A stretch of 64,000 bases of DNA from Pseudomonas reinekei (GTDB lineage: Bacteria; Pseudomonadota; Gammaproteobacteria; Pseudomonadales; Pseudomonadaceae), in assembly GCF_001945365.1 (NCBI RefSeq), contig NZ_MSTQ01000010.1:1-64000 (forward strand), read 5' to 3'. Position numbers and translations under genes: made by a program. Shown here piece by piece: positions 40,808 through 51,415 of the stretch. Every line of letters begins with the position of its first letter. Position 1 is the stretch's first letter. The notes beneath the pieces are model-generated. The model ran no database searches, was not told the origin of the DNA, and worked only from the letters and a program-made list of their open reading frames with translations.

Positions 40808-42706
40808 TTAGATCGCGCCACGCTTGCGCAGCAGATCCAGCACTTGCTTGACGCCTTCTTCCAGCGACACAGCCTGGGTGTCGATCACCAGATCGGCATC
40901 CAGCGGCACGTCGTACGGGAAGGATTCGCCCGGGATGTTATCGCCGGCCGCCGCGTAGAGACCTTGTGGATCGCGTTCGGCACAGACCGCTGGCGAAGCC
41001 TGGACGTAGACAGTCAGCAAACGTTCCTTGCCGATCAGGTCCTTGGCCTGTTCACGCCCTTCAGCACTCGGCGCAACGAATGCCGCCAGCGTCAGCAGAC
41101 CCGCTTCGTTGAACTGACGCGCCACGTGCGCGGCACGACGCCAGTTCTCGGTACGTCCGGCGCGATCCTGTGGCAGACCTTTGTTCAGGTCGTGACGCAG
41201 GTTCTGGCCATCCAGTACAAACACGGCACGACCCAGGTCGAACAACTTGCGCTCAACGGCGTAGGCCAGTGTGCTTTTGCCCGCGCCCGACAAGCCGCTG
41301 AACAACACGGTGGCCGGTTGCTGGCCGAAGCGCTGGGCGCGTTCTTCGGTGGCAACGTGGGCCAGTTTGCCGTGGTGGGTACTGGTGCCATGGGCCAAAG
41401 GCTGGGCCACAATCATGCCCGCGCCAACAGTGCCGTTGGTCAAGCGGTCGATGATGATGAACGCGCCGGTGGTGCGGTTGCTTTCGTAACCGTCGAGGGC
41501 AATCGGCGCGTCGAGCGCGATCTTGACCTTGCCGATTTCGTTCAGCTGCAACGCGCTGGCCGGGCCTTCTTCAAGCGTGTTCACGTCGACCTTGTTGACG
41601 ATGCTGGCGATGGAGCCCGGCACGTAACTGGTGGCGCGCTTGATGTCGTACTTCTTGCCCGGCAGCATCGGTTCTTCAGCCATCCACACCAGCATCGCTT
41701 CGAAGCTGTCGGTGACCGGCGGCACGTTGTCGGCATGCACCAACAGGTCGCCACGGGAAATGTCGATCTCGTCTTCCATGGTCAGCGTTACCGCTTGACC
41801 AGGACCGGCGTGCTCCAGCTCACCTTCGAAGGTGACGATGGATTTCACGCGGCTGCTCTTGCCCGACGGCAGCACCACAACCTCGTCGCCTTTCTTGACG
41901 ATGCCGCTGGCCAAAGTGCCGGCGAAACCACGGAAGTTAAGGTTAGGACGGTTGACGTACTGCACCGGGAAACGCAGATCGGTGAAGTTGCGATCGCCCG
42001 CCACTTCCACGGTCTCGAGAATTTCCATCAGCGACTGGCCGGTGTACCAAGGCGAACGCTCGGACTTGTTCACCACGTTGTCGCCTTTGAGCGCAGACAT
42101 CGGCACGAAGTGCATGCTCGTCGGCTGCATCTTCAAGCCTTCGGCGAACTTCAGGTAGTCGGCCTTGATCGACTCGAACACGCCTTGGTCGAAGTCCTTG
42201 AGGTCCATCTTGTTGATGGCGACGACTATGTGCTTGATGCCCAGCAACGAGGCGATGAAGCTGTGGCGACGAGTCTGGGTCTGCACGCCGTAACGGGCGT
42301 CGACCAGGATGATCGCCAGGTCACAGGTGGACGCACCGGTGGCCATGTTGCGGGTGTACTGCTCATGGCCGGGCGTGTCGGCGATGATGAACTTGCGCTT
42401 GGCGGTGGAAAAATAGCGGTAAGCGACATCGATGGTGATGCCTTGCTCACGCTCGGCCTGCAGGCCGTCGACCAGCAATGCCAGGTCGATGTCTTCGCCG
42501 GTGGTGCCGACTTTTTTCGAGTCGCGGGTAATGGCTTCCAGGTGATCTTCGTAGATCATCTTGGAGTCGTGCAGCAGGCGCCCGATCAGGGTGCTCTTGC
42601 CGTCGTCGACGTTACCGCAGGTTAAAAAGCGCAGCAGTTCTTTACGTTCGTGCTGGCCCAGGTACGCGAGGATGTCCTCGCTGATCAAATCAGATGCGTG
42701 CGACAT
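40808..42706 (-). CDS. cysNC: Bifunctional sulfate adenylyltransferase subunit 1 / adenylylsulfate kinase
   Basis: A 632-residue fusion. CysN GTPase: P-loop GNVDDGKSTLIGRLLHDSK (~31-49), DTPGHEQYTRN (~111) and NKMDLKDF (~165). CysC APS kinase from about 440: P-loop FSGLSGAGKSTLAYAV, then DGQNLRHDLNKGL. With CysD it makes adenylyl sulfate using GTP hydrolysis, and the C-terminal part phosphorylates it to PAPS. This fusion is normal for Pseudomonas. It starts 9 bases after the cysD stop codon. Confidence 0.97.
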   Translation of the reverse strand: MSHASDLISEDILAYLGQHERKELLRFLTCGNVDDGKSTLIGRLLHDSKMIYEDHLEAITRDSKKVGTTGEDIDLALLVDGLQAEREQGITIDVAYRYFSTAKRKFIIADTPGHEQYTRNMATGASTCDLAIILVDARYGVQTQTRRHSFIASLLGIKHIVVAINKMDLKDFDQGVFESIKADYLKFAEGLKMQPTSMHFVPMSALKGDNVVNKSERSPWYTGQSLMEILETVEVAGDRNFTDLRFPVQYVNRPNLNFRGFAGTLASGIVKKGDEVVVLPSGKSSRVKSIVTFEGELEHAGPGQAVTLTMEDEIDISRGDLLVHADNVPPVTDSFEAMLVWMAEEPMLPGKKYDIKRATSYVPGSIASIVNKVDVNTLEEGPASALQLNEIGKVKIALDAPIALDGYESNRTTGAFIIIDRLTNGTVGAGMIVAQPLAHGTSTHHGKLAHVATEERAQRFGQQPATVLFSGLSGAGKSTLAYAVERKLFDLGRAVFVLDGQNLRHDLNKGLPQDRAGRTENWRRAAHVARQFNEAGLLTLAAFVAPSAEGREQAKDLIGKERLLTVYVQASPAVCAERDPQGLYAAAGDNIPGESFPYDVPLDADLVIDTQAVSLEEGVKQVLDLLRKRGAI

Positions 42707-42715
42707 GACAACCCC

Positions 42716-43633
42716 TTAGAAATAACCCTGACGTTTTTTGTCTTCCATGGAGCCGGCGCCATCGTGGTCGATGACACGGCCCTGGCGTTCGGAAGTTCGC
42801 GTCAGGAGCATTTCCTGAATGATGTCCGTGAGGCTTTCGGCCTCGGACTCCACCGCGCCCGTCAACGGGTAGCAACCAAGGGTACGGAAACGCACTTTCT
42901 TTTTGACGATGCGGGCTTTGTCTTCATCGCTCAGGTGCTCGAGGATGCGCTCGTCGTCGATCATGATCAGCGTGCCGTTCTTCTCGATGACTTCACGCTC
43001 GGCGGCGAAGTACAGCGGGACGATCGGGATGCCTTCGAGGTAGATGTACTGCCAGATGTCCAGTTCGGTCCAGTTCGACAACGGGAACACACGAATGGAT
43101 TCGCCCTTGTTGACCTTGCCGTTGTAGACGTTCCACAGCTCCGGGCGCTGATTTTTCGGGTCCCAGCGGTGCTTGCTGTCGCGGAACGAGTACACGCGCT
43201 CTTTGGCGCGGGATTTCTCTTCATCGCGACGGGCACCGCCGAATGCCGCGTCGAAACCATGCTTGTCGAGCGCCTGCTTCAGGCCCTCGGTCTTCATGAT
43301 GTCGGTGTGCTTGGCGCTGCCGTGGGTGAACGGGTTGATGTTCTGCGCCACGCCATCGGGGTTGATGTGGGTGATCAAGTCCAGGCCCAGTTCTTCGACC
43401 ATCTTGTCGCGGAACTTGTACATTTCCTGGAATTTCCAGCGGGTGTCGACGTGCATCACCGGAAACGGCAGTTTGCCCGGGAAGAACGCCTTGCGTGCCA
43501 GGTGCAGCATCACGGCGGAGTCTTTACCGATGGAGTACAGCATCACCGGGTTATCGAACTCGGCGGCCACCTCGCGGATGATGTGGATGCTTTCCGCCTC
43601 CAGCTGTTTCAGATGCGTCAGTTTGTCGACCAT
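42716..43633 (-). CDS. cysD: Sulfate adenylyltransferase subunit 2
   Basis: A 305-residue ATP pyrophosphatase-type subunit. PP-loop YSIGKDSAVMLHLARKAF (~33-50), the DTRWKFQEMYKFRD segment and AFGGARRDEEKSRAKERVYS are typical of CysD. It forms sulfate adenylyltransferase with the CysN part of CysNC, the next gene of the operon. The promoter region (43634-43795) is AT-richer and should contain CysB sites, which I could not define. Confidence 0.97.
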   Translation of the reverse strand: MVDKLTHLKQLEAESIHIIREVAAEFDNPVMLYSIGKDSAVMLHLARKAFFPGKLPFPVMHVDTRWKFQEMYKFRDKMVEELGLDLITHINPDGVAQNINPFTHGSAKHTDIMKTEGLKQALDKHGFDAAFGGARRDEEKSRAKERVYSFRDSKHRWDPKNQRPELWNVYNGKVNKGESIRVFPLSNWTELDIWQYIYLEGIPIVPLYFAAEREVIEKNGTLIMIDDERILEHLSDEDKARIVKKKVRFRTLGCYPLTGAVESEAESLTDIIQEMLLTRTSERQGRVIDHDGAGSMEDKKRQGYF

Positions 43634-43795
43634 GGCTACTCACGAAATCTTTCTTATGAACGGCCAGCGGGCCGTGTTCGAGCGAGGAATCCTAGCACAG
43701 CGACCTCTTCTAATCAGGACGCCAACTAGATCGAAAGGGTATATGAATATGCCTCCTCGTTTGGGCAGAACGCTCCTGCAGGGGGTAGCGTTTCG

Positions 43796-44554
43796 TCAGA
43801 TCGGATTCGGGCAATCAATGAAGATGTGCTCCAGCGCAAAGCGTCGCGCCAGATAGTCTCCCAGCGCCTGAACGCCATAGCGCTCGGTAGCGTGGTGACC
43901 GGCGGCGATGAAGCTGATGTCATTTTCCCGGGCGCTATGGAACGTCTGCTCCGACGCTTCGCCGCTGATGTACAGATCGACACCCGCCAACACGGCTTGA
44001 TCGATATAGCCCTGGCCACCACCGGTGCACCAGCCGACCCGGCGAATCATCGCGCTGCCTTCAATCAGCAAAGGCTCGCGGCCCATGACTTCCTGCACAC
44101 GGCGAGCGAAGTCGCGCGGGGTCACCGGTTCGTTCAATGAACCGACCAGCCCGACAATCTTCAGGTTGTCCGGGTCCAGCGGGCCTTCGACGGTGATGTC
44201 GAGCTGACGCGCCAGTTGCACGTTATTGCCGACATCCGGGTGCAGGTCCAGCGGCAGGTGGTATGACAGCAGGCTGATGTCGTGCTTGAGCAAGGTCTTC
44301 AACCGGCGCTGCTTCATGCCGGTGATGCACGGGTTTTCGCCCTTCCAGAAGTAACCGTGGTGCACCAGCACCAGATCGGCGTTGGCTTCCACGGCGGCAT
44401 CGAGCAAAGCCTGACTGGCGGTGACGCCACTGACGATGCGCATCACTTGCGGCCGCCCTTCGACCTGCAAGCCGTTGGGGCAGTAATCGGCAATTTTCGA
44501 ACTGCCGAGGTAACGGTCGGCTTCTTCGACCAGGGTGCTCAGGGCGACGGCCAT
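43796..44554 (-). CDS. Nif3-like dinuclear metal-centre protein
   Basis: A 252-residue YbgI/Nif3-family protein. Metal-binding residues are in LVHHGYFWKGENPC (~67) and AAGHHATERYGVQAL (~220), and GLQVEGRPQV occurs near the N-terminus (~30). Family members form toroidal hexamers with two metal ions per subunit; E. coli YbgI has GTP cyclohydrolase-like and other proposed activities, none settled. It is divergent from algW with 103 bases between, as in P. aeruginosa. Confidence 0.92.
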   Translation of the reverse strand: MAVALSTLVEEADRYLGSSKIADYCPNGLQVEGRPQVMRIVSGVTASQALLDAAVEANADLVLVHHGYFWKGENPCITGMKQRRLKTLLKHDISLLSYHLPLDLHPDVGNNVQLARQLDITVEGPLDPDNLKIVGLVGSLNEPVTPRDFARRVQEVMGREPLLIEGSAMIRRVGWCTGGGQGYIDQAVLAGVDLYISGEASEQTFHSARENDISFIAAGHHATERYGVQALGDYLARRFALEHIFIDCPNPI

Positions 44555-44657
44555 AAAAGACTCCTAAATATCCCGTTCAGAGGCACGCGCGGCCTCGTAT
44601 AATGCGCGTCATTATGAGCGGTCTCATTCCGCCTGCAACTCTCTCAGGACGTGCTTA

Positions 44658-45818
<1,161 letters not shown>

Positions 45819-45908
45819 CTGCAGGAGCTGCCGCCCGCCACGATCTTTTTTGCGGCCTAGGCAGCCCCGATAAAGCCAGCGTCGTTAACAGAAGACATTC
45901 TCATTAGG

Positions 45909-45953
45909 CATGTTATATTGTTTCAATTCTAGCAATTGGAACAACATAACATG
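45909..45953 (+). promoter_or_regulatory. Large imperfect palindrome over the TonB receptor's promoter and start codon
   Basis: The 20-base arm CATGTTATATTGTTTCAATT and the arm AATTGGAACAACATAACATG differ from perfect complementarity at two places and are separated by 5 bases. The right arm ends in the start codon. The left arm contains TATATT, a possible -10 element. It may be the operator of a metal-responsive repressor (the arms recall Zur or NikR-like half sites only loosely) or, if transcription starts upstream, an RNA hairpin hiding the start codon. Confidence 0.7.
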
Positions 45954-48056
45954 TCGTCTCGAATAAAGGCCTCCGTGGCAAGTCTTGCCCTCGGGTTGTG
46001 GGGAGCACCGGCTTTCGCCGAAGAGTCCCAAGCGTTGGAACTGGACGCCATCAGCGTCACTTCCGACTACGAGTCCCCCACCGGACCTGTCACGGGCTAC
46101 CGCGCCACCCGCTCCGCCAGTGCGACCAAAACCGACACTGCCATCCGCGACATCCCGCAATCGATCAGCGTGGTCCCCGTCAGCGTGCTCAACGATCTGG
46201 GCAGCACCAGCGTTGAACGCGCGCTGGACTTTGCCGGCGGTGTTTCGAAGCAGAACAACTTCGGTGGCCTGACGCTTTACGAATACAGCGTGCGCGGCTT
46301 CACCACGTCGGAGTTCTACAAGGACGGTTTCAGCGCCAACCGTGGCTACCCCAGCACCCCGGACGTGGCGAACATCGAGCGCATCGAAGTGCTCAAAGGC
46401 CCCGCCGCCAGCCTGTACGGCCGAGGGGACCCGGGTGGCACGGTGAATATCGTCACCAAGAAACCTCAGCCCGAAGCCTTCGCGACGCTGAACACCAGCG
46501 CGGGCAGTTGGGATCGCTACCGCACCGCGGTGGGCGTCAACACGCCACTGGATGACCAAGGCAACGTGCTGTCGCGGGTCAACCTGGCCGTCGAGAACAG
46601 CCACAGCTTCCGCGATCACGTCGACAGCCAGCGAGTGTTTGTCGCGCCCTCGTTCAGCTGGCAACTCAATCCGGACACCAGCCTGTTGGTGGAAAGCGAG
46701 TTCGTTCGCCACAGCTCGACGTTTGATCGCGGCATCGTCGCCCCGAACAACACCTGGAGCGGGGTCTCCCGTTCGACCTTCCTCGGTGAACCCGACGATG
46801 GCGACATCGACAACCACAACAACATGCTGCAAGCAGCCCTGGAACATCAGCTCAGCGACAGCTGGAAGTTGCGCCTGGCCAGCCATTACAAGGAAGGCAA
46901 ACTCTGGGGCTTCGCGTCAGAGTCGCGACCACTGAATGCCGATGGCCACACCGTCAACCGCCGCTATCGCGAGCGTGACAACAATTGGCACGACAGCATT
47001 ACCCAACTGGAACTGCGCGGCTTTTTCGACACCGGCAGTTTGCAGCACGAACTGTTGATCGGCAGCGAATACGAGAACTATCGCAAGAACGAACGGGTGA
47101 CGACGATTGCCGGCAGCCCCTACGCCATCGACATCTACCAACCGGTCTACGGCCAGCCAAAACCCAACGGCGCACGCTCTGGCACGGACTTCTTCGAACA
47201 TGTCGAAAGCCATGCACTGAACCTGCAGGACCAGATCATCTTCACCGACAAGTTGCGGGGCATGCTCGGTGTGCGCTTTGAACATTTCGAGCAAAGCATC
47301 GACGATCACACCCGTAGCGCCACCAGCAATCAGCGTCACGACGCGCTGACCCAGCGGGCCGGTTTGCTGTATCAACTGACCCCTGAAGTCGGCCTGTTTG
47401 CCAACGCCTCGACCTCGTTCAAGCCAAACAATGGCCTGGACGCGGCCGGTAAATCCTTCGATCCGGAAGAAGGCATCGGCTACGAAATCGGCATCAAGAG
47501 CGAGCTGTTCGACGACCGTTTGAGCAGCACCCTCGCCGCATTCCATATCGAGAAAGAAAACGTCCTCGCCCTCGACCCGGGCACGGACACCAGCCGGGCC
47601 ATGGGCAAGGCACGCAGCCAGGGCTTCGATCTGCAAGTCACCGGGCAAGTCACCGACGCTGTGCGGGTGATCGGCGCTTTCGCCTATATCGACGCTGAGG
47701 TCACTGAAGGCGACAAGGTCATTCCCGCTGGCAGCCGCATTCTCGGCGTGGCCAAACGCAGTGGCAGCCTGTTGGGTGTGTATGAGTTCCAGGACGGTCG
47801 ACTGCGTGGTTCGGACCTTGGCGCCGCGTTCACTTACGTCGGCGATCGCTCGGGCGAAGCCGGCAGCGACTTTGAATTACCGGCCTATCACACCGTCGAC
47901 CTGCTGGCCCATTACAAGGCCAGCGACAACATCACGGTGGGCCTGAACCTGAACAACATTTTCGACGAGAAATACTTCGAGCGCTCCTACAGCAACTACT
48001 GGGTCAACCCCGGTGAGCCGCGCAATTTCACTCTCAGCCTGACACTCACTCTATAA
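45951..48056 (+). CDS. TonB-dependent siderophore/metal receptor
   Basis: A 701-residue outer-membrane receptor. Signal peptide ~1-23 (SVASLALGLWGAPAFA). TonB-box-like LDAISVTSDYE follows, then a plug domain (~50-165: TDTAIRDIPQSISVVPVSVL, LKGPAASLYGRGDPGGTVNI) and a 22-strand barrel ending in FTLSLTLTL. There is no N-terminal signalling extension, so it is not a sigma-regulator-coupled transducer. ATG at 45951 is chosen over an upstream TTG because it begins the signal peptide. The DUF4198 gene 12 bases downstream suggests metal (Ni, Co, Zn or Fe chelate) uptake. This pair interrupts the usual algW-hisC order. Confidence 0.9.
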   Translation: MSSRIKASVASLALGLWGAPAFAEESQALELDAISVTSDYESPTGPVTGYRATRSASATKTDTAIRDIPQSISVVPVSVLNDLGSTSVERALDFAGGVSKQNNFGGLTLYEYSVRGFTTSEFYKDGFSANRGYPSTPDVANIERIEVLKGPAASLYGRGDPGGTVNIVTKKPQPEAFATLNTSAGSWDRYRTAVGVNTPLDDQGNVLSRVNLAVENSHSFRDHVDSQRVFVAPSFSWQLNPDTSLLVESEFVRHSSTFDRGIVAPNNTWSGVSRSTFLGEPDDGDIDNHNNMLQAALEHQLSDSWKLRLASHYKEGKLWGFASESRPLNADGHTVNRRYRERDNNWHDSITQLELRGFFDTGSLQHELLIGSEYENYRKNERVTTIAGSPYAIDIYQPVYGQPKPNGARSGTDFFEHVESHALNLQDQIIFTDKLRGMLGVRFEHFEQSIDDHTRSATSNQRHDALTQRAGLLYQLTPEVGLFANASTSFKPNNGLDAAGKSFDPEEGIGYEIGIKSELFDDRLSSTLAAFHIEKENVLALDPGTDTSRAMGKARSQGFDLQVTGQVTDAVRVIGAFAYIDAEVTEGDKVIPAGSRILGVAKRSGSLLGVYEFQDGRLRGSDLGAAFTYVGDRSGEAGSDFELPAYHTVDLLAHYKASDNITVGLNLNNIFDEKYFERSYSNYWVNPGEPRNFTLSLTLTL

Positions 48057-48068
48057 AAGGACGTCCCC

Positions 48069-48788
48069 ATGCACCCACTCAAACCCCTGGCACTGCTCGG
48101 CTTGCTGTTTGCCACTGAGGTCTCGGCCCACGGCCTGTGGACCGAACAACGTCGCGGCAACATTGAGGTCATTTACGGACACGGCGCCGAAGACAATGCC
48201 TTCAAGGCGCAAAAAATCAGCGGCGCCTGGGCCTATGACATCAGTGGAAAAATGATCCCGGTGACCGTGCAGCGCCTGCCCGACCACGCACGCCTGCAAC
48301 CGCTCAAACCACCCGCCGTGATGGCGGTGGCGCTGGACAATGGCATGTGGTCGCAGACTGCCGACAAGAAGTGGATCAACGAAGGACGCAGCAAAGTGCC
48401 GGGAGCGATCGAGGCGACCCAGACGTTCAAGTACAGCCTGGCGATTTATCAGCCCGGGGCCAAGTTGCCCAAGCTGGACCAGATAAAGTTGCTGATTCTG
48501 CCTGAGGTCGATCCGCTGACCGTAGGGCCGGGCAAGTCGCTGCCAGTCCAGGTGTTACTGGATGGCAAACCCGCTGCGGGCGTGAAGCTGGTGGGTGACT
48601 ATCGGAGCGCACCGAATACCCTGAGCACCGAAACCGATGCAAACGGCAGGGCGCAAGTACTGGTTCGCAACGAAGGCTTGAACGTGATTTCGGCGCAGGT
48701 GGAAGTGCCGGTGAAGGACAGCGTTGATGTGAACAGTCGCGGGCTGTTCAGCTCGCTGACATTCCTGGGCGAGCCGCATCACGAGTAA
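48069..48788 (+). CDS. DUF4198 periplasmic protein
   Basis: A 239-residue exported protein. Signal peptide ~1-20 (LALLGLLFATEVSA), and the mature protein would begin with His (HGLWTEQRRG), a feature of DUF4198/NikK-like proteins that can bind a metal through the N-terminal histidine. A C-terminal beta-sandwich segment (~155-235: LPVQVLLDGKPAAGVKLVGD, TDANGRAQVLV) resembles carboxypeptidase-regulatory folds. It is 12 bases after the TonB receptor gene and surely in the same operon. Role as a periplasmic metal-binding partner is inferred. Confidence 0.85.
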   Translation: MHPLKPLALLGLLFATEVSAHGLWTEQRRGNIEVIYGHGAEDNAFKAQKISGAWAYDISGKMIPVTVQRLPDHARLQPLKPPAVMAVALDNGMWSQTADKKWINEGRSKVPGAIEATQTFKYSLAIYQPGAKLPKLDQIKLLILPEVDPLTVGPGKSLPVQVLLDGKPAAGVKLVGDYRSAPNTLSTETDANGRAQVLVRNEGLNVISAQVEVPVKDSVDVNSRGLFSSLTFLGEPHHE

Positions 48789-48806
48789 GCCACACCACAA
48801 AACCAT

Positions 48807-48828
48807 GTGGGAGCGAGCCTGCTCGCGA
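48807..48828. repeat. REP palindrome (GTGGGAGCGAGCCTGCTCGC type)
   Basis: A single REP element between the convergent DUF4198 and hisC genes, same type as the pair at 40643-40730. Confidence 0.8.
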
Positions 48829-48907
48829 TAGCGGTATGACATCCAGCAAAGATGTTGAATGTCAGATCCCATCGCCAGCAAGCCGGCTCCTGCAGGTCAG
48901 CGGTGGT

Positions 48908-49960
48908 TTAGAGATCGCCGAGGCCGTCGATCAGTGCCTGATTTTGCTCTGGCGTACCGATGGAAATCCGCAGGAACTGCGCAATCCGCTCCTGCTTGAA
49001 GTGCCGCACGATCACGCCTTGCTCACGCAATTTCGCCGCCAGCCCTGCCGCATCGTGCCGAGGGTGACGGACAAAAATGAAGTTAGCCGCCGATGGCAGT
49101 ACTTCAAAGCCCTTATCCTCCAACTGCGCGACGACCTTCTCGCGATTCTCGATCACCAAACGGCAAGTCTTGTCGAAATACTCTCGGTCCTCGAATGCCG
49201 CCGCCGCGCCGACATTCGCCATGCGATCCAGCGGATAGGAGTTGAAGCTGTTCTTGATCCGCTCCAGCGCCTCGATCAGGTCCGGATGGCCGACCGCCAG
49301 CCCCACCCGCAGCCCCGCCAGCGAACGGGACTTGGACAACGTCTGGGTCACCAGCAGGTTGGGATAACGGTCCACCAGCGTAATGGCGGTTTCGCCGCCG
49401 AAGTCGATGTAGGCCTCATCGACCACCACCACCGAATCCGGGCTCGCCTTGAGAATCTGCTCGACCGCTTCCAGTGCCAGCAGGCAACCGGTCGGCGCGT
49501 TCGGGTTAGGGAAGATGATCCCGCCGTTCGGTTTGGCGTAGTCCGCCGGGTTGATCTGGAACTGCTCGTCCAGCGGCACCGCGTCGAACTTGATGCCGTA
49601 CAACCCGCAATAGACCGGGTAGAAGCTGTAGCTGATGTCCGGGAACAGCAGCGGCTGATCGTGCTGCAGCAGACCGTGGAAGATGTGCGCCAGCACTTCA
49701 TCGGAACCGTTGCCGAGGAACACCTGGTTGCTCGGCACGCCGTAGTACTTGGCGACGGCGTTCTTCAGCAGATCGCTGTTCGGGTCCGGGTACAGGCGCA
49801 GGTTGTCGTTCAGCTCGGCCTGCATCGCCGCCAAGGCTTTGGGCGATGGACCGTACGGGTTTTCGTTGGTGTTGAGCTTCACCAGTTTCGCCAGTTTTGG
49901 CTGTTCGCCCGGCACGTAAGGCACCAGATTCTTGACGAACGGGCTCCAGAATTTACTCAT
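48908..49960 (-). CDS. hisC: Histidinol-phosphate aminotransferase
   Basis: A 350-residue PLP aminotransferase. Segments KLNTNENPYGPSPKALAAM (~28-46), VFLGNGSDEVLAHI (~82) and the PLP-lysine region TLSKSRSLAGLRVGLAVGHP (~215) are the HisC signature. It converts imidazole acetol phosphate to histidinol phosphate. Last gene of hisG-hisD-hisC, 2 bases after hisD. Confidence 0.95.
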   Translation of the reverse strand: MSKFWSPFVKNLVPYVPGEQPKLAKLVKLNTNENPYGPSPKALAAMQAELNDNLRLYPDPNSDLLKNAVAKYYGVPSNQVFLGNGSDEVLAHIFHGLLQHDQPLLFPDISYSFYPVYCGLYGIKFDAVPLDEQFQINPADYAKPNGGIIFPNPNAPTGCLLALEAVEQILKASPDSVVVVDEAYIDFGGETAITLVDRYPNLLVTQTLSKSRSLAGLRVGLAVGHPDLIEALERIKNSFNSYPLDRMANVGAAAAFEDREYFDKTCRLVIENREKVVAQLEDKGFEVLPSAANFIFVRHPRHDAAGLAAKLREQGVIVRHFKQERIAQFLRISIGTPEQNQALIDGLGDL

Positions 49961-49962
49961 GT

Positions 49963-51288
49963 TCAGTTCCCCTTTTGTTCGTCAACGATGCGGTATTCAG
50001 CGCTACGGGCGTGGGCGGTCAGCGACTCGCCACGGGCCAGCACGGAAGCGGTTTTGCCCAGCTCGGAAGCACCCTGCTCGGAGCAGAAGATGATCGACGA
50101 ACGCTTCTGGAAGTCATACACACCCAGCGGCGACGAGAAGCGCGCAGTGCCGGAAGTCGGCAATACGTGGTTCGGGCCGGCACAGTAATCGCCCAGGGCT
50201 TCGGACGTGTGGCGTCCCATGAAGATCGCCCCGGCGTGACGGATCTGCGGCAACCAGGCTTGCGGGTCGGCGACCGACAATTCCAGGTGCTCCGGCGCGA
50301 TGCGGTTGGCGACTTCGATGGCTTGCTCCATGTCGCGCACCTTAATCAGCGCACCACGGCCATTGATCGAGGTTTCGATGATGGCGGCGCGCTCCATGGT
50401 TGGCATCAGCTTGCTGATGCTGGCAGCGACCTTGTCGAGGAATTCGGCGTCCGGGCTCACCAGAATCGCTTGGGCGTCTTCGTCGTGCTCGGCCTGGGAG
50501 AACAGGTCCATGGCGATCCAGTCCGGATCGGTCAGGCCGTCGCACACCACGAGAATTTCCGACGGACCGGCGATCATGTCGATACCGACCTGGCCAAATA
50601 CGTGGCGCTTGGCGGTGGCGACATAGATGTTGCCCGGGCCGACCACTTTATCGACCTTCGGCACGCTTTCGGTGCCATAGGCCAACGCCGCCACGGCCTG
50701 AGCACCGCCGATGGTGAACACCCGGTCCACACCGGCGATGCAGGCAGCGGCCAGCACCAGCTCGTTGATTTCACCGCGCGGGGTTGGCACCACCATGACC
50801 ACTTCGGTCACGCCAGCCACCTTGGCCGGAATGGCGTTCATCAGTACCGACGACGGGTAGGACGCCTTACCGCCCGGTACATACAGGCCGGCGCGATCCA
50901 GTGGCGTGACTTTCTGGCCCAGCACGGTGCCGTCGGCCTCGGTGTAGCTCCAGGAATCCTGCTTCTGCTTTTCGTGGTAGCTGCGCACACGGGCCGCGGC
51001 GATTTCCAGCGCTTCGCGCTGGGCCACGGAGATGCGGGTCAGCGCCAGTTCCAGACGCTCACGCGGCAGGATCAGGTCGGCCATGGACTTGACGTCCAAT
51101 CCATCGAACTGGCGGGTGAAGTCCACCAGCGCCGCGTCGCCACGCTCACGCACAGCCTTGATGATGTCCAGCACCCGCTGATTGACCGAGTCGTCAGACA
51201 CACTTTCCCAGCTCAGCAGATGATCCAGGTGATGCGCGAAATCCGGATCAGCAGCGTTGAGTCGGCGAATTGCAGTCGGTGCGGTCAT
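49963..51288 (-). CDS. hisD: Histidinol dehydrogenase
   Basis: A 441-residue zinc enzyme catalysing the last two oxidations of histidine synthesis. Segments VPGGKASYPSSVLMNAIPAK (~135), GGAQAVAALAYGTESVPKVD (~200), VGPGNIYVATAKRHVFG and GPNHVLPTSGTARFSSPLGV (~360) are diagnostic. It precedes hisC by 2 bases and follows hisG after 127 bases. Confidence 0.97.
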   Translation of the reverse strand: MTAPTAIRRLNAADPDFAHHLDHLLSWESVSDDSVNQRVLDIIKAVRERGDAALVDFTRQFDGLDVKSMADLILPRERLELALTRISVAQREALEIAAARVRSYHEKQKQDSWSYTEADGTVLGQKVTPLDRAGLYVPGGKASYPSSVLMNAIPAKVAGVTEVVMVVPTPRGEINELVLAAACIAGVDRVFTIGGAQAVAALAYGTESVPKVDKVVGPGNIYVATAKRHVFGQVGIDMIAGPSEILVVCDGLTDPDWIAMDLFSQAEHDEDAQAILVSPDAEFLDKVAASISKLMPTMERAAIIETSINGRGALIKVRDMEQAIEVANRIAPEHLELSVADPQAWLPQIRHAGAIFMGRHTSEALGDYCAGPNHVLPTSGTARFSSPLGVYDFQKRSSIIFCSEQGASELGKTASVLARGESLTAHARSAEYRIVDEQKGN

Positions 51289-51415
51289 AGCGAGAGCCTC
51301 ATAGGATTGGCAAAAAACTCAGGCGCCCTAACTTAGCAGTCGTTTCCGCTTGGGCACCTGAGAATTCTGGCTATGAGGCGGATAGACGGGCGCGCCTTGC
51401 GGGCGCGCAGGTGAA

